DNA from: Nonomuraea sp. PA05
GTDB lineage: Bacteria; Actinomycetota; Actinomycetes; Streptosporangiales; Streptosporangiaceae
NCBI RefSeq assembly: GCF_008086045.1
Contig: NZ_VSEY01000002.1
Coordinates: 1 to 64,000, forward strand
Length of the DNA: 64,000 bases
Direction of reading: 5' to 3'
Positions 36,101 through 44,332 of this stretch are shown here, piece by piece. Each line of letters begins with the position of its first letter. Position 1 is the stretch's first letter. A program made the translations under genes and the position numbers. The notes under the pieces are model-generated. The model had not been told where the DNA came from, did not search any database, and saw only the letters and a list, made by a program, of their open reading frames with translations.

Positions 36101-36512
36101 GGGCGACGTCACAGGCCCTGGCAGGGGCGTCGCATCCGGCGCGGGCGGCGCCGACGTGAGCGCGCTGTTCGACGACACCTCCGACACGCGGGCGGCGCTG
36201 CCCGAGTGGGTGCGCTACGACCTGCCCGCCGGGCGGCGGGTGAGCTTCTACACGCTGACCTCTGGCACGGAGGAGGGCCGGGACCCGTCGGACTGGGTGC
36301 TGGAGGGCTCCGCCGACGGGCGGTCGTGGCGGGTGCTGGACGAGCGGTCCGGTGAGGGCTTCCCGTGGCGGCTGCAGACGCGGCCGTTCAAGGTCGCGGA
36401 GCCGGGCGTGTACGCGCACTACCGGTTCAGGTTCGCCGGGGGGACGCTCGCCCTCGCCGAGATCGAGCTGCTCGCCCCTGGGGCGTCGCCCGTCCCGGCG
36501 GCCGGGAGCTGA
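33195..36512 (+). CDS. GH92 family alpha-mannosidase with C-terminal discoidin-like domain
   Basis: This protein of about 1105 residues has a beta-sandwich N-terminal region and the GH92 (alpha/alpha)6 catalytic region. Hallmarks are GFSRGNNFPATAVPHGFNFWTP, WDTYRTTWPAYALL, HSNQPSHHIAYMY and GDEDNGEMSAWQVFSALGFYP, with acidic residues of the last motif in the catalytic-base position. The last ~130 residues resemble an F5/8-type (discoidin) carbohydrate-binding domain. GH92 enzymes are calcium-dependent exo-mannosidases. No signal peptide is visible. The GTG at 33195 has no ribosome site; GGAAAGG at 33145-33151 points instead to an ATT codon at 33162 (I-S-T-S-D-T-L-P-A-D-E). Confidence 0.9.
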   Translation: MRRELARAEGAVFATSFEPGDPRPASNDTGGMRTQVGAGPAGGHVSKQGAGFTGLRALEYAGRAGRHTHQVFEVDITVTPAMELSYLVFPEFTAADPGYPSTYVSVDLAFADGTRLSDLDAVDQHGVLLAPREQGESKTLYADQWNYKRARIGRVAGGKRITRILVACDSPAEFRGWVDDIKIVSERRRQPYDGRPARLESPSEHVVTTRGTHSTGGFSRGNNFPATAVPHGFNFWTPMTDAGSTSWVYEYHRANDAANLPRLQAFTASHAPSPWMGDRQTFQFMPSAAEGTPDPSRAARALAFRHEREVAHPHLYAVTFDNGVKAEIAPADHAALARFTFPGAEAKLIFDNVNDSGGLTLDLAAGEVTGYSDVRSGLSTGATRMFYHAVFDRPVTGGGKLTGQGRDNVLGYLAFDAGPARTVTMRIASSLISVAQARRNLELEIAASDTLETVSERARRAWDAKLGVIEVEGASEDQLGTLYANLYRLFLYPNSGLENTGTADAPVHRHAVQSATVTPPSTPTETGARVADGKVYVNNGFWDTYRTTWPAYALLTPLMAGEMAAGFVQQYLDGGWISRWSSPGYADLMVGTSSDVAFADAYLKGVPGFDAEAAYAAAVKNATVVPPNLNVGRKGLATATFLGYTAIESTDEALSWALDGYINDFGIANLAGALAERATGAQRARYLEEHEYFRDRALNYVHLFDPAAGFFQGRNADGSFRHEPGAYDPRVWGFDYTETNGWNMAFHAPHDGRGLAGLYGGRDGLAAKLDAFFATRETALFPGSYGGLIHEMLEARDVRMGQYGHSNQPSHHIAYMYVYAGRPWQTQAKVREVLSRLYLGSEIGQGYPGDEDNGEMSAWQVFSALGFYPLQMGSPYYAIGSPLFEKATVRLENGRELVIRAPGNSGRDVYVQGLTVDGERYDRAYLPHALLAQGGELVFEMGPEPSRWGAGEDAAPPSITRDDRVPAPLGDVTGPGRGVASGAGGADVSALFDDTSDTRAALPEWVRYDLPAGRRVSFYTLTSGTEEGRDPSDWVLEGSADGRSWRVLDERSGEGFPWRLQTRPFKVAEPGVYAHYRFRFAGGTLALAEIELLAPGASPVPAAGS

Positions 36513-36557
36513 GCGGGGACTGGGAGCTGAGCGGGGACTGGGAGCTGAGCGGGGAGA
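36504..36557 (+). repeat. 18-bp tandem repeat, three copies, spanning the GH92 stop codon
   Basis: Units of GGGAGCTGAGCGGGGACT occupy 36504-36521, 36522-36539 and, with two 3' changes, 36540-36557. The TGA of the GH92 gene is part of the first copy, and the last copy ends 3 bp before the convergent DUF305 stop. Confidence 0.85.
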
Positions 36558-36560
36558 CTG

Positions 36561-37055
36561 TCACGTCAGCCGCTCGCCGATCTCCTTCAGCTCGCCGTTC
36601 TGCACCTCGATGATCTTCTCGGCCAGCTCCAGCGTGGGCCCGTGCCTGCCGGACTTGCGCACCGTCTCGGCCATCATCACGCCGTGGTGCAGGTGCTCCG
36701 ACAGCGCCTTCAGCCACGCCCGGTCGAAACCGTCGCCGTCGGGCAGGTCCGCCGCCGAGCCGGCGGCCTGCCTCACCGGCACCGTCTCGTTCCAGGACCG
36801 CAGCCAGGACTCCATCATCGCGATGTCCGCCCGCTCCTCCGGGATGAGCTTGCCGGCCAGCTCGCGCACGTACGAGCTGCCCGCCCGGCCGGACGCCGCC
36901 TCGGCGAGCTGGATCGTCTGCTGGTGGTGGGTGATCATTTCCTGGTTGAAGGTCACGTCCGCCTGCGCGTACGCCTTCTCCGTCTCCGCCGCCGCGGCGC
37001 AGCCCGCCGCCAGCAGCAGGCCGAGCAGCGCCAAGATTGCCGTCTTCCAACGCAT
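36561..37055 (-). CDS. DUF305 family lipoprotein
   Basis: ATG 37055 gives 164 residues with a lipoprotein signal peptide (LLGLLLAAGC). The DUF305 core FNQEMITHHQQTIQLAE and the second His-rich segment HLHHGVMMAE are present, each with the paired histidines and methionines typical of this four-helix ferritin-like fold. DUF305 proteins often accompany copper or heavy-metal resistance genes and may bind metal. None of those are adjacent here. It is exported and anchored to the membrane surface. Confidence 0.88.
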   Translation of the reverse strand: MRWKTAILALLGLLLAAGCAAAAETEKAYAQADVTFNQEMITHHQQTIQLAEAASGRAGSSYVRELAGKLIPEERADIAMMESWLRSWNETVPVRQAAGSAADLPDGDGFDRAWLKALSEHLHHGVMMAETVRKSGRHGPTLELAEKIIEVQNGELKEIGERLT

Positions 37056-37122
37056 GTCCTGAGGTACGCACGCCACCACGCGACGGTTCGCTCACCACCA
37101 TGTGTCGCCATAGGATTACCCA

Positions 37123-39171
37123 GTGTCATCTCAACGGCGGGATGTGCTCCTGCCGGTCCTCCTCGTCTGCGTGAGCCTGGCGCTGGTGCTCGGGTCGGTC
37201 CTGCTGGTCGGCTCGGACGGCCGGTGGGGCCTGTACGCGTCGTGGGGCTGGTGGACGGCGCGCGCCCTCGCGCTCAGCCCGTGCTTCGCGGTGGCCGGCG
37301 CGCTGGTGTGGTGGTCCGGCCGGTACGGGCTCGGCGCCGTGCTCGGCGTGGTCTCGATCTCGCTGGGCGTGTTCGGGCTCTTGGGCCTGGTCTGGTACAC
37401 CAGGCACGGCCCCGGCGGCTTCCTCGCCCCAGGGCCGCTCGCGCTGCTGCGCGGGGCGTCCATGCTGGCCATGCACGGCGCGCTGGCGGTGCTGCCCCTG
37501 TGGTTCCCCCAGGGGCGTGCGGCGCACCCCCGCTGGCGCTGGGCCGCCGGCGGGCTGGCCGCGATCTACCTCGCCTACCTGGCGCCGCTGGCCTGGCACG
37601 GCTGGCCGGTCACGCACCGCGACTGGTACTCCGGGGACATGGCCGCCGAGCACCCGTGGTGGGGCCTGACCGGCCACGCCGTCATCTGGGCGCCCAGGGT
37701 GCTGGCCGTCGCCGTCCTGATCGACCTGCTGCGCCGCCGCCGGCGCGCCGAGGGCCTGCTCGCGCGGCAGCTCACCATGATGGCCGCCGGGTACGCCGGG
37801 TACTGGGGCACCCAGATCTTCGACAAGGTCATCGACATCGGCGCCGAGCGCGATCTGCCGCAGTGGGCGCTGTTCCTGATGAACGGGCCGCTGGTGCTGT
37901 CGCTGGCGGTGATCTCCGTGGCGGCCGTGCTGTGCGACGGGTTCGGCGTGCTCGACCGGGTGGTGCGGCGCTCCCTCATCGGGCTGGGGCTCGTGGTCGG
38001 GCTGGCGTTCGCGTACCGGGGGCTCTACCTGGGGTTCACCGGGCTGCTGCCGCTGGAGCCGCTGCCGGGTGCGGCGCTCGCGTCCGGGTTGACCGTGCTC
38101 ATGCTGCGGCCGGGGGCCGCGTTGCTGTGGGAGGTCGCCGACCTGCTCCTGTACGGGCGGCAGAGCAGACCGTACGAGCTGCGGCTCCTGGCCGGCAGCC
38201 TGCGTGACCGGGTGCCCGCCGACGACGTGCCGGGGCTGGTGTGCCGCACCGTCGTCGAGCGGCTCGGCCTGCCCGCCGCCGCGTTGACCGCCCACACCCG
38301 GCAGGGCGAGCGCGAGCTGGCTCGCTCCGGTACGTGGGACGACGGCGCGACCGTGGTCCGCACCGAGCTCGCCTACCAGGGCGACGCCGTCGGCTGCCTG
38401 ACCGTTCAGCTCCGGCGCGGCCAGCGGGCCCTCGACGGCCGCGACACGGCGGCGCTGCGGGTGGTCACCGACCAGCTCGGGCCGGTGGTCTCCGCGATCG
38501 GGCTGCGCGAGGAGCTGCGGATCAGCCGGGAGCGGGTGATCGTGGCCAGGGAGGAGGAGCGGCGGCGGCTGCGGCACGACCTGCACGACGGGCTCGGGCC
38601 GTCCCTGGCCGTGATGCGGCTGCAGCTCGACACGGCGGCGGGGCTGCTGGGGGCGGGGTCGGCGGCGCGGGAGCTGGTGGAGTCGGTCGGGGAGCAGACG
38701 GTCAGGAGCCTGGGCGAGATCCGGCGGATCATCGAGGATCTGCGTCCGCCGGACCTTGACGAGCTGGGGCTGGTGGGTGCGCTGCGGGCCCTGGTCGGCC
38801 GGTTCGAGGCGCCGGGGGCCGCGCGCGCCGGTGAGGTGCCCGCCTTCGCCGTCGAGGTGCCGGACGTGCTGCCCGCGCTGCCCGCCGCCACCGAGACGGC
38901 CGCCTACCGCATCGCCGCCGAGGCGCTGACGAACGTCGTGCGCCACGCCGGGGCCACCAAGGCGTCGCTCGCGCTGGCGCTGGAGGGGCCGTATCTCGTG
39001 CTGAGCGTCACCGACGACGGCACAGGGCCGCCGCCCGCGCCGCGCCCCGGCGGGGTGGGGCTCACCTCGATGGTGGAGCGGGCCGAGGAGATCGGCGGCA
39101 CGTGCCGCATCTCCGCCAGAACCGACGGCGCAGCCGGTGCGCTCGTCCTCGTCCACCTGCCAGGAGCCTGA
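37123..39171 (+). CDS. NarL-family sensor histidine kinase with large membrane domain
   Basis: The 682-residue protein begins at GTG 37123. The first ~350 residues hold about nine to ten membrane helices. A GAF-like region follows (about 370-465). The HisKA_3 box EEERRRLRHDLHDGLGPSLA has the phospho-acceptor His. The HATPase_c domain has YRIAAEALTNVVRHAGATK (N-box), DDGTGPP and GVGLTSMVERAEEIGG. The response regulator gene starts immediately after it and is its partner. The signal is unknown. Confidence 0.92.
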   Translation: MSSQRRDVLLPVLLVCVSLALVLGSVLLVGSDGRWGLYASWGWWTARALALSPCFAVAGALVWWSGRYGLGAVLGVVSISLGVFGLLGLVWYTRHGPGGFLAPGPLALLRGASMLAMHGALAVLPLWFPQGRAAHPRWRWAAGGLAAIYLAYLAPLAWHGWPVTHRDWYSGDMAAEHPWWGLTGHAVIWAPRVLAVAVLIDLLRRRRRAEGLLARQLTMMAAGYAGYWGTQIFDKVIDIGAERDLPQWALFLMNGPLVLSLAVISVAAVLCDGFGVLDRVVRRSLIGLGLVVGLAFAYRGLYLGFTGLLPLEPLPGAALASGLTVLMLRPGAALLWEVADLLLYGRQSRPYELRLLAGSLRDRVPADDVPGLVCRTVVERLGLPAAALTAHTRQGERELARSGTWDDGATVVRTELAYQGDAVGCLTVQLRRGQRALDGRDTAALRVVTDQLGPVVSAIGLREELRISRERVIVAREEERRRLRHDLHDGLGPSLAVMRLQLDTAAGLLGAGSAARELVESVGEQTVRSLGEIRRIIEDLRPPDLDELGLVGALRALVGRFEAPGAARAGEVPAFAVEVPDVLPALPAATETAAYRIAAEALTNVVRHAGATKASLALALEGPYLVLSVTDDGTGPPPAPRPGGVGLTSMVERAEEIGGTCRISARTDGAAGALVLVHLPGA

Positions 39172-39220
39172 CATGCCCGACCCAGCGCGCCCGCCGCCAC
39201 CCCAGGAGCCCGACATGCCC
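39161..39220 (+). repeat. Duplicated ribosome-binding site and start codon
   Basis: CAGGAGCCTGACATGCCC (39161) and CAGGAGCCCGACATGCCC (39203) are 17/18 identical and 42 bp apart. Each supplies a Shine-Dalgarno AGGAG and an in-frame ATG (39173 and 39215) for the response regulator. Confidence 0.8.
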
Positions 39221-39871
39221 CCACCCGCCATCCGTGTGCTGCTGGTGGACGACCACCCCATGTTCCGGGCGGGCGTGCGGACCAGCCTGGAGACCGGCAC
39301 CGAGATCACCGTCGTCGGCGAGGCCGGCACCGCCGCCGAGGGCGTGCGGCTGGCCCGCGAACTGCGCCCCGACGTGGTGCTGATGGACCTGCGGCTGCCC
39401 GACCGCTCGGGCGCCGAGGCCACCCGCGACCTGCTCGGCGGCGACGACCCCGGCGGCAACGTGCTGGTGGTGTCGATGTCGGAGGAGGACGACTCGGTCG
39501 TGGCGGCGCTGCGGGCGGGCGCGCGCGGATACGTGGTCAAGGGCACCGGCAGGGAGGAGCTGCTGCGGGCGGTGCGGACGGTGGCCGAGGGCGGGGCGGT
39601 GTTCAGCCCGGCCGTGGCCGCCCGGCTGGCGGCGTACTTCACGGCGTTGCGGGCCGCGCCCGCCCAGGCCGCGTTCCCCGCGCTGACGCCGCGCGAGGTG
39701 GAGATCCTCGGCCTGGTCGCCCAGGGGCTGCAGAACCGGGAGATCGCCCGGCGGCTGTTCCTGTCGGACAAGACCGTGCGCAACTACGTCTCCCAGTTGC
39801 TGGCCAAGCTGCAGGTCGAGGATCGCACCCAGGCGGCCGTACGGGCCAGGGACGCGGGCCTCGGCACATGA
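39173..39871 (+). CDS. NarL/LuxR-type response regulator
   Basis: The receiver domain (IRVLLVDDHPMFRAGVRTSL, acceptor Asp in VVLMDLRLPDRSG, Lys in YVVKGTG) is followed by a LuxR helix-turn-helix (LTPREVEILGLVAQGLQNREIA, then SDKTVRNYVSQLLAKLQV). It lies directly behind its kinase gene. Two in-frame starts with equal ribosome sites exist, at 39173 and 39215. The longer form adds only MPDPARPPPPQEPD, a Pro-rich tail outside the fold, so both may be used. Confidence 0.92.
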   Translation: MPDPARPPPPQEPDMPPPAIRVLLVDDHPMFRAGVRTSLETGTEITVVGEAGTAAEGVRLARELRPDVVLMDLRLPDRSGAEATRDLLGGDDPGGNVLVVSMSEEDDSVVAALRAGARGYVVKGTGREELLRAVRTVAEGGAVFSPAVAARLAAYFTALRAAPAQAAFPALTPREVEILGLVAQGLQNREIARRLFLSDKTVRNYVSQLLAKLQVEDRTQAAVRARDAGLGT

Positions 39872-40039
39872 CGGGATCCCGCACCCTGCCGCGCGGGCAT
39901 GTCGCCGTCCGCCCGGCGTCCCGGGACCACGGTCAGAACAGGCAGGGGACGGCGGACACCGGTGCCCGGGACACCGGGCGCGCGACTCTGATCACGCATC
40001 GGAGCACCGATGCGACGACAGACGAAGGACGACCACACC

Positions 40040-40423
40040 ATGAACAACACACTCCGCCGCACGGTCATCGGCGCGGCCCTGCTGGCCGCCTGTGCCGTGT
40101 CCGCCCCGGTCCCCGCCGCCCAGGCGGTCACCAAGTGCACGGACATCGGCAACGGCCAGCTCTGCATGCTGGCCAACGCGGGCAACCCGGCGACGGCCTC
40201 GTACCGGAAGGACGCGGGCGGCGAGGTCACCGTCCGCCTGGGCTTCCAGGTGAAGGGCGCCAGCCCCGTGCACTGGGACGCGGGCTTCTTCAAGGCCTAC
40301 GTCCGCGCCGAGCCCTGGTACTACACGTGGCGGGACAACGGCGTCTCCAAGGGCGTCTCGTACCGCGCGGTCCTCCACCAGTACGGCGGCAACACCTGGT
40401 ACTCCGCCTGGGCCACGCCCTGA
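40040..40423 (+). CDS. Small secreted protein of unknown function
   Basis: ATG 40040 follows GAAGGA. Residues 1-29 are a signal peptide ending AQA. The mature ~98 residues contain two cysteines nine positions apart (KCTDIGNGQLC) and a Trp/Tyr-rich beta-type sequence (WYYTWRDNGVSKGVSYRAVLHQYGGNTWYSAW). I recognise no family. It may be an extracellular binding protein or small inhibitor. A strong hairpin follows, so it is probably transcribed alone. Confidence 0.65.
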   Translation: MNNTLRRTVIGAALLAACAVSAPVPAAQAVTKCTDIGNGQLCMLANAGNPATASYRKDAGGEVTVRLGFQVKGASPVHWDAGFFKAYVRAEPWYYTWRDNGVSKGVSYRAVLHQYGGNTWYSAWATP

Positions 40424-40440
40424 CGTCCATCCGTCTCGCG

Positions 40441-40471
40441 CCGCCCGGCCCCGCGTCATGGGGCCGGGCGG
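40441..40471 (+). terminator. Strong hairpin terminator
   Basis: Twelve-base perfect arms CCGCCCGGCCCC and GGGGCCGGGCGG flank a 7-base loop, 17 bp after the stop codon of the small secreted protein. There is no T-run, as is common in GC-rich actinobacteria. Confidence 0.75.
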
Positions 40472-40502
40472 TCCGCCTCCCGAAAGAGGAACCCTCGCCA
40501 CC

Positions 40503-41267
40503 ATGCGCATCTCACGCGTCCTGCCCGTCACCCTCGCCTTCGCGCTCCTCGCGCCGCCCGGGCCCGCCGCCGCCACGGCGGGCCCGGAGGGGTACGCCGT
40601 GCACGGCATCGACATCTCCGGCCACAACCACACCGGGGAGAACCAGGCGATCGACTGGCGGGCGCTGGCGGCGACCGGGCAGAAGTTCGTCTCCATCAAG
40701 GCCACCGAAGGGCACCGCACCAAGTGGGTGAACGACTGGTTCGCCCGCGACCTGGCGGGGGCGCGCAGCGTGAAGCTGATCCACACCGCCTACCACTACT
40801 TCACGCACGAGCAGGACGGTGTCGCGCAGGCCGACCACTTCCTCGCCACGGTGCGCGGGCAGGGGCTCGACGGGACGCATCCGTACGAACTGCCGCTGGA
40901 ACTGGACATCGAACCGCAAGGAGGGGACAAGCCGTGCGGGGCTGAGCCCGCCGCACTCGTACGGCAGGCGCTGGCCTTCATCGGCCGCGTGGAAAGCGTG
41001 ACCGGGGTCGCGCCCACCGTGTACACGCAGAAGAGTTTCGTGGACCGCTGCATGGCGGGCAGCACGGAATTCGGCAAGTACCGCGTCCGGCTCGCCCGTT
41101 ACGGCCGGACCCCGCCGCCGCCGCTGCCCGGCGGCACCGGCTGGGACTTCTGGCAGTTCACCAGCACGGCAAGGATCGCGGGGCTGCCTTCCCACGACGT
41201 GGACGAGAACGTCTTCGCGGGCGATCTCGCGGCGCTGGAGCGGCTGGCCAACCTCGCCCGGAAATAG
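40503..41267 (+). CDS. Secreted GH25 lysozyme
   Basis: ATG 40503 gives 254 residues with a signal peptide (VTLAFALLAPPGPAAATA). The GH25 barrel begins HGIDISGHN with the catalytic-side Asp. It has FVSIKATEG, LELDIEPQGG with the acid/base Asp-Glu pair, VYTQKSFVDRCM and the closing GWDFWQFTSTARIAG and VDENVF. Such enzymes cut beta-1,4 MurNAc-GlcNAc bonds of peptidoglycan. No cell-wall-binding domain follows, so it is a single-domain muramidase. Confidence 0.92.
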   Translation: MRISRVLPVTLAFALLAPPGPAAATAGPEGYAVHGIDISGHNHTGENQAIDWRALAATGQKFVSIKATEGHRTKWVNDWFARDLAGARSVKLIHTAYHYFTHEQDGVAQADHFLATVRGQGLDGTHPYELPLELDIEPQGGDKPCGAEPAALVRQALAFIGRVESVTGVAPTVYTQKSFVDRCMAGSTEFGKYRVRLARYGRTPPPPLPGGTGWDFWQFTSTARIAGLPSHDVDENVFAGDLAALERLANLARK

Positions 41268-41400
41268 CAGTGTTATCGCTTATTGATTGTTCGAGAACAG
41301 GAAATTTATTTTCGGCTGCTATACTGGTTTTCATATCTCGATAATCGCATTTAGCATCGGCGTTCCACTCCTCACGCGAAAAGAAAAGGAACGCCCTCAC
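41268..41400 (+). promoter_or_regulatory. AT-rich promoter region of the methyltransferase gene
   Basis: This 133-bp gap is markedly AT-rich. A -10-like TATACT lies at 41320-41325, without a convincing -35. The ribosome site AAAAGGAA precedes ATG 41401. Confidence 0.45.
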
Positions 41401-42243
41401 ATGCGAGCAGCGCAGCCCAGCCAGACCGCGATGATGGCCGCCGCCGCCCGCGCGGCCCATCTCGTCGTGGACGGCGAGCCGCATCTCTTCCGTGACACCC
41501 TGGCCGCCACCCTCCTGGGCGGCCAGGCGGAGGAGCTCATCGGCTACCACCGCGCGCACGGCGGCCACCTCGTCCTCTCCGGCACCCGCGCCCAGGTCAC
41601 CGCCCGCGCCGCCTACACGGAAGGCCTGCTCGGCGACCGCTTCGAACAGTACGTGGTGCTGGGCGCGGGGCTCGACACGTACGCGCTCAGGCGGGCGCCG
41701 GGCGGGCCCCGCGTCATCGAGGCCGATCATCCGGCCACGCAGCAGTGGAAGCGCGACCTCATGGCGGCGGCGAACCTCGCCGCGCCCGGCGAACCGGCCT
41801 TCGCGCCGATCGACTTCGAGTCCGGCGACCTGATGGCCGCCCTGCGCGAGGCCGGTCTCGACCCCGGCCGCCCCGCGCTGGTGAGCTGGCTGGGCGTGGC
41901 CATGTACCTGACCTCGGACGCGATCGACGGCACGCTCGCCGCCCTCGGCCGCCTGCCCCGGGGCAGCGAACTCGTCATGGAGTACGCCTTGCCACCCGAA
42001 CTGCGGGACGAGCGGGGCGCCGGTTATGCCTCGTTCGCCCTGGCCGCCGCCGCCGAGCGGGGCGAGCCATGGCTGACGTTCTTCTCCCCCGACGATCTGC
42101 CCGCGTTGTTCGGGCGGCACGGGCTGGAGGTGGTGGAGCACGTCCGGCAGGCCGACTGCGTCGATCCCGCGCTGTGGCGGCGGCAGGACGGCCTGCGACC
42201 CGCCGACCTGTGCCGCCTGGTCCGCGCCACCGTGACCACCTGA
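41401..42243 (+). CDS. TIGR00027/LCM-type SAM-dependent methyltransferase
   Basis: The 280-residue protein matches the large actinobacterial TIGR00027 family: AARAAHLVVDGEPHLFRDTLA at the N-terminus, YVVLGAGLDTYALR as the SAM-binding glycine motif, VIEADHPATQQWKRDLM, and SWLGVAMYLTSDAIDGTLAAL. The family is related to leucine carboxyl methyltransferases and is often duplicated in Mycobacterium and Streptosporangiaceae. Substrates are mostly unknown. It is separated from its neighbours and has its own promoter region. Confidence 0.9.
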   Translation: MRAAQPSQTAMMAAAARAAHLVVDGEPHLFRDTLAATLLGGQAEELIGYHRAHGGHLVLSGTRAQVTARAAYTEGLLGDRFEQYVVLGAGLDTYALRRAPGGPRVIEADHPATQQWKRDLMAAANLAAPGEPAFAPIDFESGDLMAALREAGLDPGRPALVSWLGVAMYLTSDAIDGTLAALGRLPRGSELVMEYALPPELRDERGAGYASFALAAAAERGEPWLTFFSPDDLPALFGRHGLEVVEHVRQADCVDPALWRRQDGLRPADLCRLVRATVTT

Positions 42244-42398
42244 CCGCAGCGGCCGGGCGGGGCCGCGCAGCGCGCGGTCGCGCGGGTTGCGCGGGTCGGG
42301 TTCGGGGCGACACGGCGAGGCGCCCTCCGCTACCGCAACGCCACCGACTGCTACTCTCCGTTATATATTGCTCACTTTTCGTATAGCGGGGAGCTCTT

Positions 42399-43571
42399 GT
42401 GAAGGTCGCGTGCGTCGGCGGCGGGCCCGCCAGCCTCTACTTCTCGATCCTGATGAAACGGGTGGACCCCGCCCACGACATCACCGTGTACGAGCGCAAC
42501 CCGGCCGGCTCGACCTACGGCTGGGGCGTGACGTACTGGGACGAGCTGTTCGGCTACCTGCACGACGTCGACCCCGAGTCGGCCCGCGAGATCAGCGCCG
42601 GCTCGGCCCGCTGGGACAGCTGGGTCGTGCACCTGCACGAGCGGGCCACCGTGACGGTGGGGCACGGCGACAAGGGGTTCGGCATCAGCCGGCGGCGGCT
42701 GCTCGCCATCCTCTCCGAGCGGGCCGAGTCCCTCGGCGTGCGCGTCGAGTACGAGCACGAGATCACCGCCGAGGAGGAGGTCGCCGACGCCGACCTGGTC
42801 GTGGCCGGTGACGGCGTCAACAGCCGGCTGCGCGAACGGCACGCCGAGCACTTCGGCACCGAGGTCACGACCGGGCTCAACCCGTACGTGTGGCTCGGCA
42901 CCACCAAGGTCCTCGACTCCTTCACCTTCGCCTTCGTGGAGACGGAGCACGGCTGGATCTGGTGCTACGGCTACCCGTACAGCGACGAGCACAGCACGTT
43001 CATCGTCGAGTGCGCGCCGCACACGTGGCAGGGGCTCGGGCTCGACGTGGCGAACGAGGCCGACGGCCTGGCCCACCTGGAGAAGCTGTTCGCGGAGGTG
43101 CTGGACGGGCATCCGCTGATCGGCCGCACGCAGGCGGGCGGCGCCGCGCACTGGCTGAACTTCCGCACCATGACCAACCGCACCTGGCATCGCGGCAACC
43201 TCGTCCTGCTGGGCGACTCGGCGCACACCACCCACTACTCGATCGGCGCCGGCACCGCGCTGGCGCTGGGCGACGCCGCGTTCCTGGTGGACGCGCTGCA
43301 CGCCGACCCGCACCTGGAGACGGCCCTGTCGGGGTACGAGCAGGAGCGCATGAAGGCGATCAGGCCCTCCCAGCGGGCGGCGCTGCGCAGCTCGCAGTGG
43401 TACGAGAACGTGCCACGGTACGTGGACCGGCCGCCCAGGGAGATGATCGCGCTGCTCAACTCGCGGCACTCCGGGGTGCTCCCCCACGTGCCGCCGCGCC
43501 TGTACTACTGGACGGGCACGGCGGCCGGGGCGGTCTCCGGGCTGGCGGCGAGGGTGCTGCGGCGCGGCTGA
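42399..43571 (+). CDS. FAD-dependent monooxygenase, acyl-CoA aromatic hydroxylase-like
   Basis: GTG 42399 follows GGGGAG. The 390-residue flavoprotein has the Rossmann motif VACVGGGPASLYFSILMKR, the central VVAGDGVNSRLRE and the group A monooxygenase GD motif LLGDSAHTTHYSIGAGTALALGDAAFL. The stretch YGWGVTYWDELFGYL plus GHGDKGFGISRRRLLAIL resembles the FAD domain of salicylyl-CoA 5-hydroxylase and anthraniloyl-CoA monooxygenase. The AT-rich leader (TTATATATTG at 42361) is likely its promoter. No CoA-ligase is adjacent, so the substrate stays open. Confidence 0.88.
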   Translation: MKVACVGGGPASLYFSILMKRVDPAHDITVYERNPAGSTYGWGVTYWDELFGYLHDVDPESAREISAGSARWDSWVVHLHERATVTVGHGDKGFGISRRRLLAILSERAESLGVRVEYEHEITAEEEVADADLVVAGDGVNSRLRERHAEHFGTEVTTGLNPYVWLGTTKVLDSFTFAFVETEHGWIWCYGYPYSDEHSTFIVECAPHTWQGLGLDVANEADGLAHLEKLFAEVLDGHPLIGRTQAGGAAHWLNFRTMTNRTWHRGNLVLLGDSAHTTHYSIGAGTALALGDAAFLVDALHADPHLETALSGYEQERMKAIRPSQRAALRSSQWYENVPRYVDRPPREMIALLNSRHSGVLPHVPPRLYYWTGTAAGAVSGLAARVLRRG

Positions 43572-43590
43572 CCCGCCGTTCCACCAGGTC

Positions 43591-44208
43591 TCAGGTGGCG
43601 AGGGCGGCTCGCTGGCGGTCGGCGTACCGGATCCAGAGCATGATCACGATCACCAGGATGCCCCAGGTCACCAGCCAGATGCCCAGCATCCAGACCAGCA
43701 CCAGCAGCGACAGGCTGGGGATGGCCAGGATCACGATCCCGACGAGAATGGCCAGGATCGGCAGCACGAGCCGCCATCCCCACTTCGGCCTGGAGCGGTC
43801 GCCGAACACGCTGACGAGCTCGATCACGCCGCCGAGCAGCCAGAACAGGCCCATCATGATGGCCAGCACGGCGACGGTCTGCGGCACGTTGCGCACCGCC
43901 AGGACGCCGATGGCCAGGGCCAGCACGCCGAGCAGGGCGTACAGGACGCGGGCGGCGCCCGTGGCCAGCTCCGCCATGAGGGCCTGGATGATCCGGTAGA
44001 TGCCGACCACGATCAGTTGCAGGCCGAACAGCACGGCCGCGATGGCGACCGAGGCTTCGGGCCACACCAGGACCGCCAGCCCCAGCAGTACGGACAGGAG
44101 GCCTGCGGCGATCGCCCAGCCGGTGGCGCCGCGCATCAGGCGCACGGTCATGCCGTCTCCTTGGACCGGTTCGGCTCCGGCAGCCTCGGGAGAAGTCGCT
44201 GATGTCAT
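43591..44208 (-). CDS. HdeD/DUF308 family membrane protein
   Basis: The 205-residue protein has six membrane helices arranged as three repeated pairs. A short cytoplasmic N-terminus precedes ATGWAIAAGLLSVLLGLAVLVWPEASVAIAAVLFG, then YALLGVLALAIGVLAV and LVLPILAILVGIVILAIP. That is the DUF308/HdeD layout linked to acid and other envelope stress. The start ATG 44208 follows GAGGGAAGAACC. A weak copy of the TCACCC dyad lies 80 bp upstream, placing it in the proposed stress regulon. Confidence 0.85.
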   Translation of the reverse strand: MTSATSPEAAGAEPVQGDGMTVRLMRGATGWAIAAGLLSVLLGLAVLVWPEASVAIAAVLFGLQLIVVGIYRIIQALMAELATGAARVLYALLGVLALAIGVLAVRNVPQTVAVLAIMMGLFWLLGGVIELVSVFGDRSRPKWGWRLVLPILAILVGIVILAIPSLSLLVLVWMLGIWLVTWGILVIVIMLWIRYADRQRAALAT

Positions 44209-44287
44209 GGTTCTTCCCTCCTCGGCGCCCCTTCGAGGGCCATGCGAGAGTCTCGTCTCACGACACCGCGCCTGCCGCGCCGCCGCA

Positions 44288-44304
44288 TCACCCGTCTGAG
44301 GGGA
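44288..44304. promoter_or_regulatory. TCACCC dyad, weak copy
   Basis: TCACCC-GTCTG-AGGGGA keeps one perfect half-site; on the minus strand it reads GGGTGATG toward the HdeD gene. It lies 80 bp upstream of the start, close to the spacing of the stronger copies. Confidence 0.35.
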
Positions 44305-44332
44305 GGCGGCGGCCCGGCTGGGCCAGAGATGG

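Noticed and set aside
37126..39783. 885-codon minus-strand frame opposite the second two-component system
   Set aside because: The composition is low-complexity His/Gln/Arg/Pro, and both genes on the plus strand are unambiguous.
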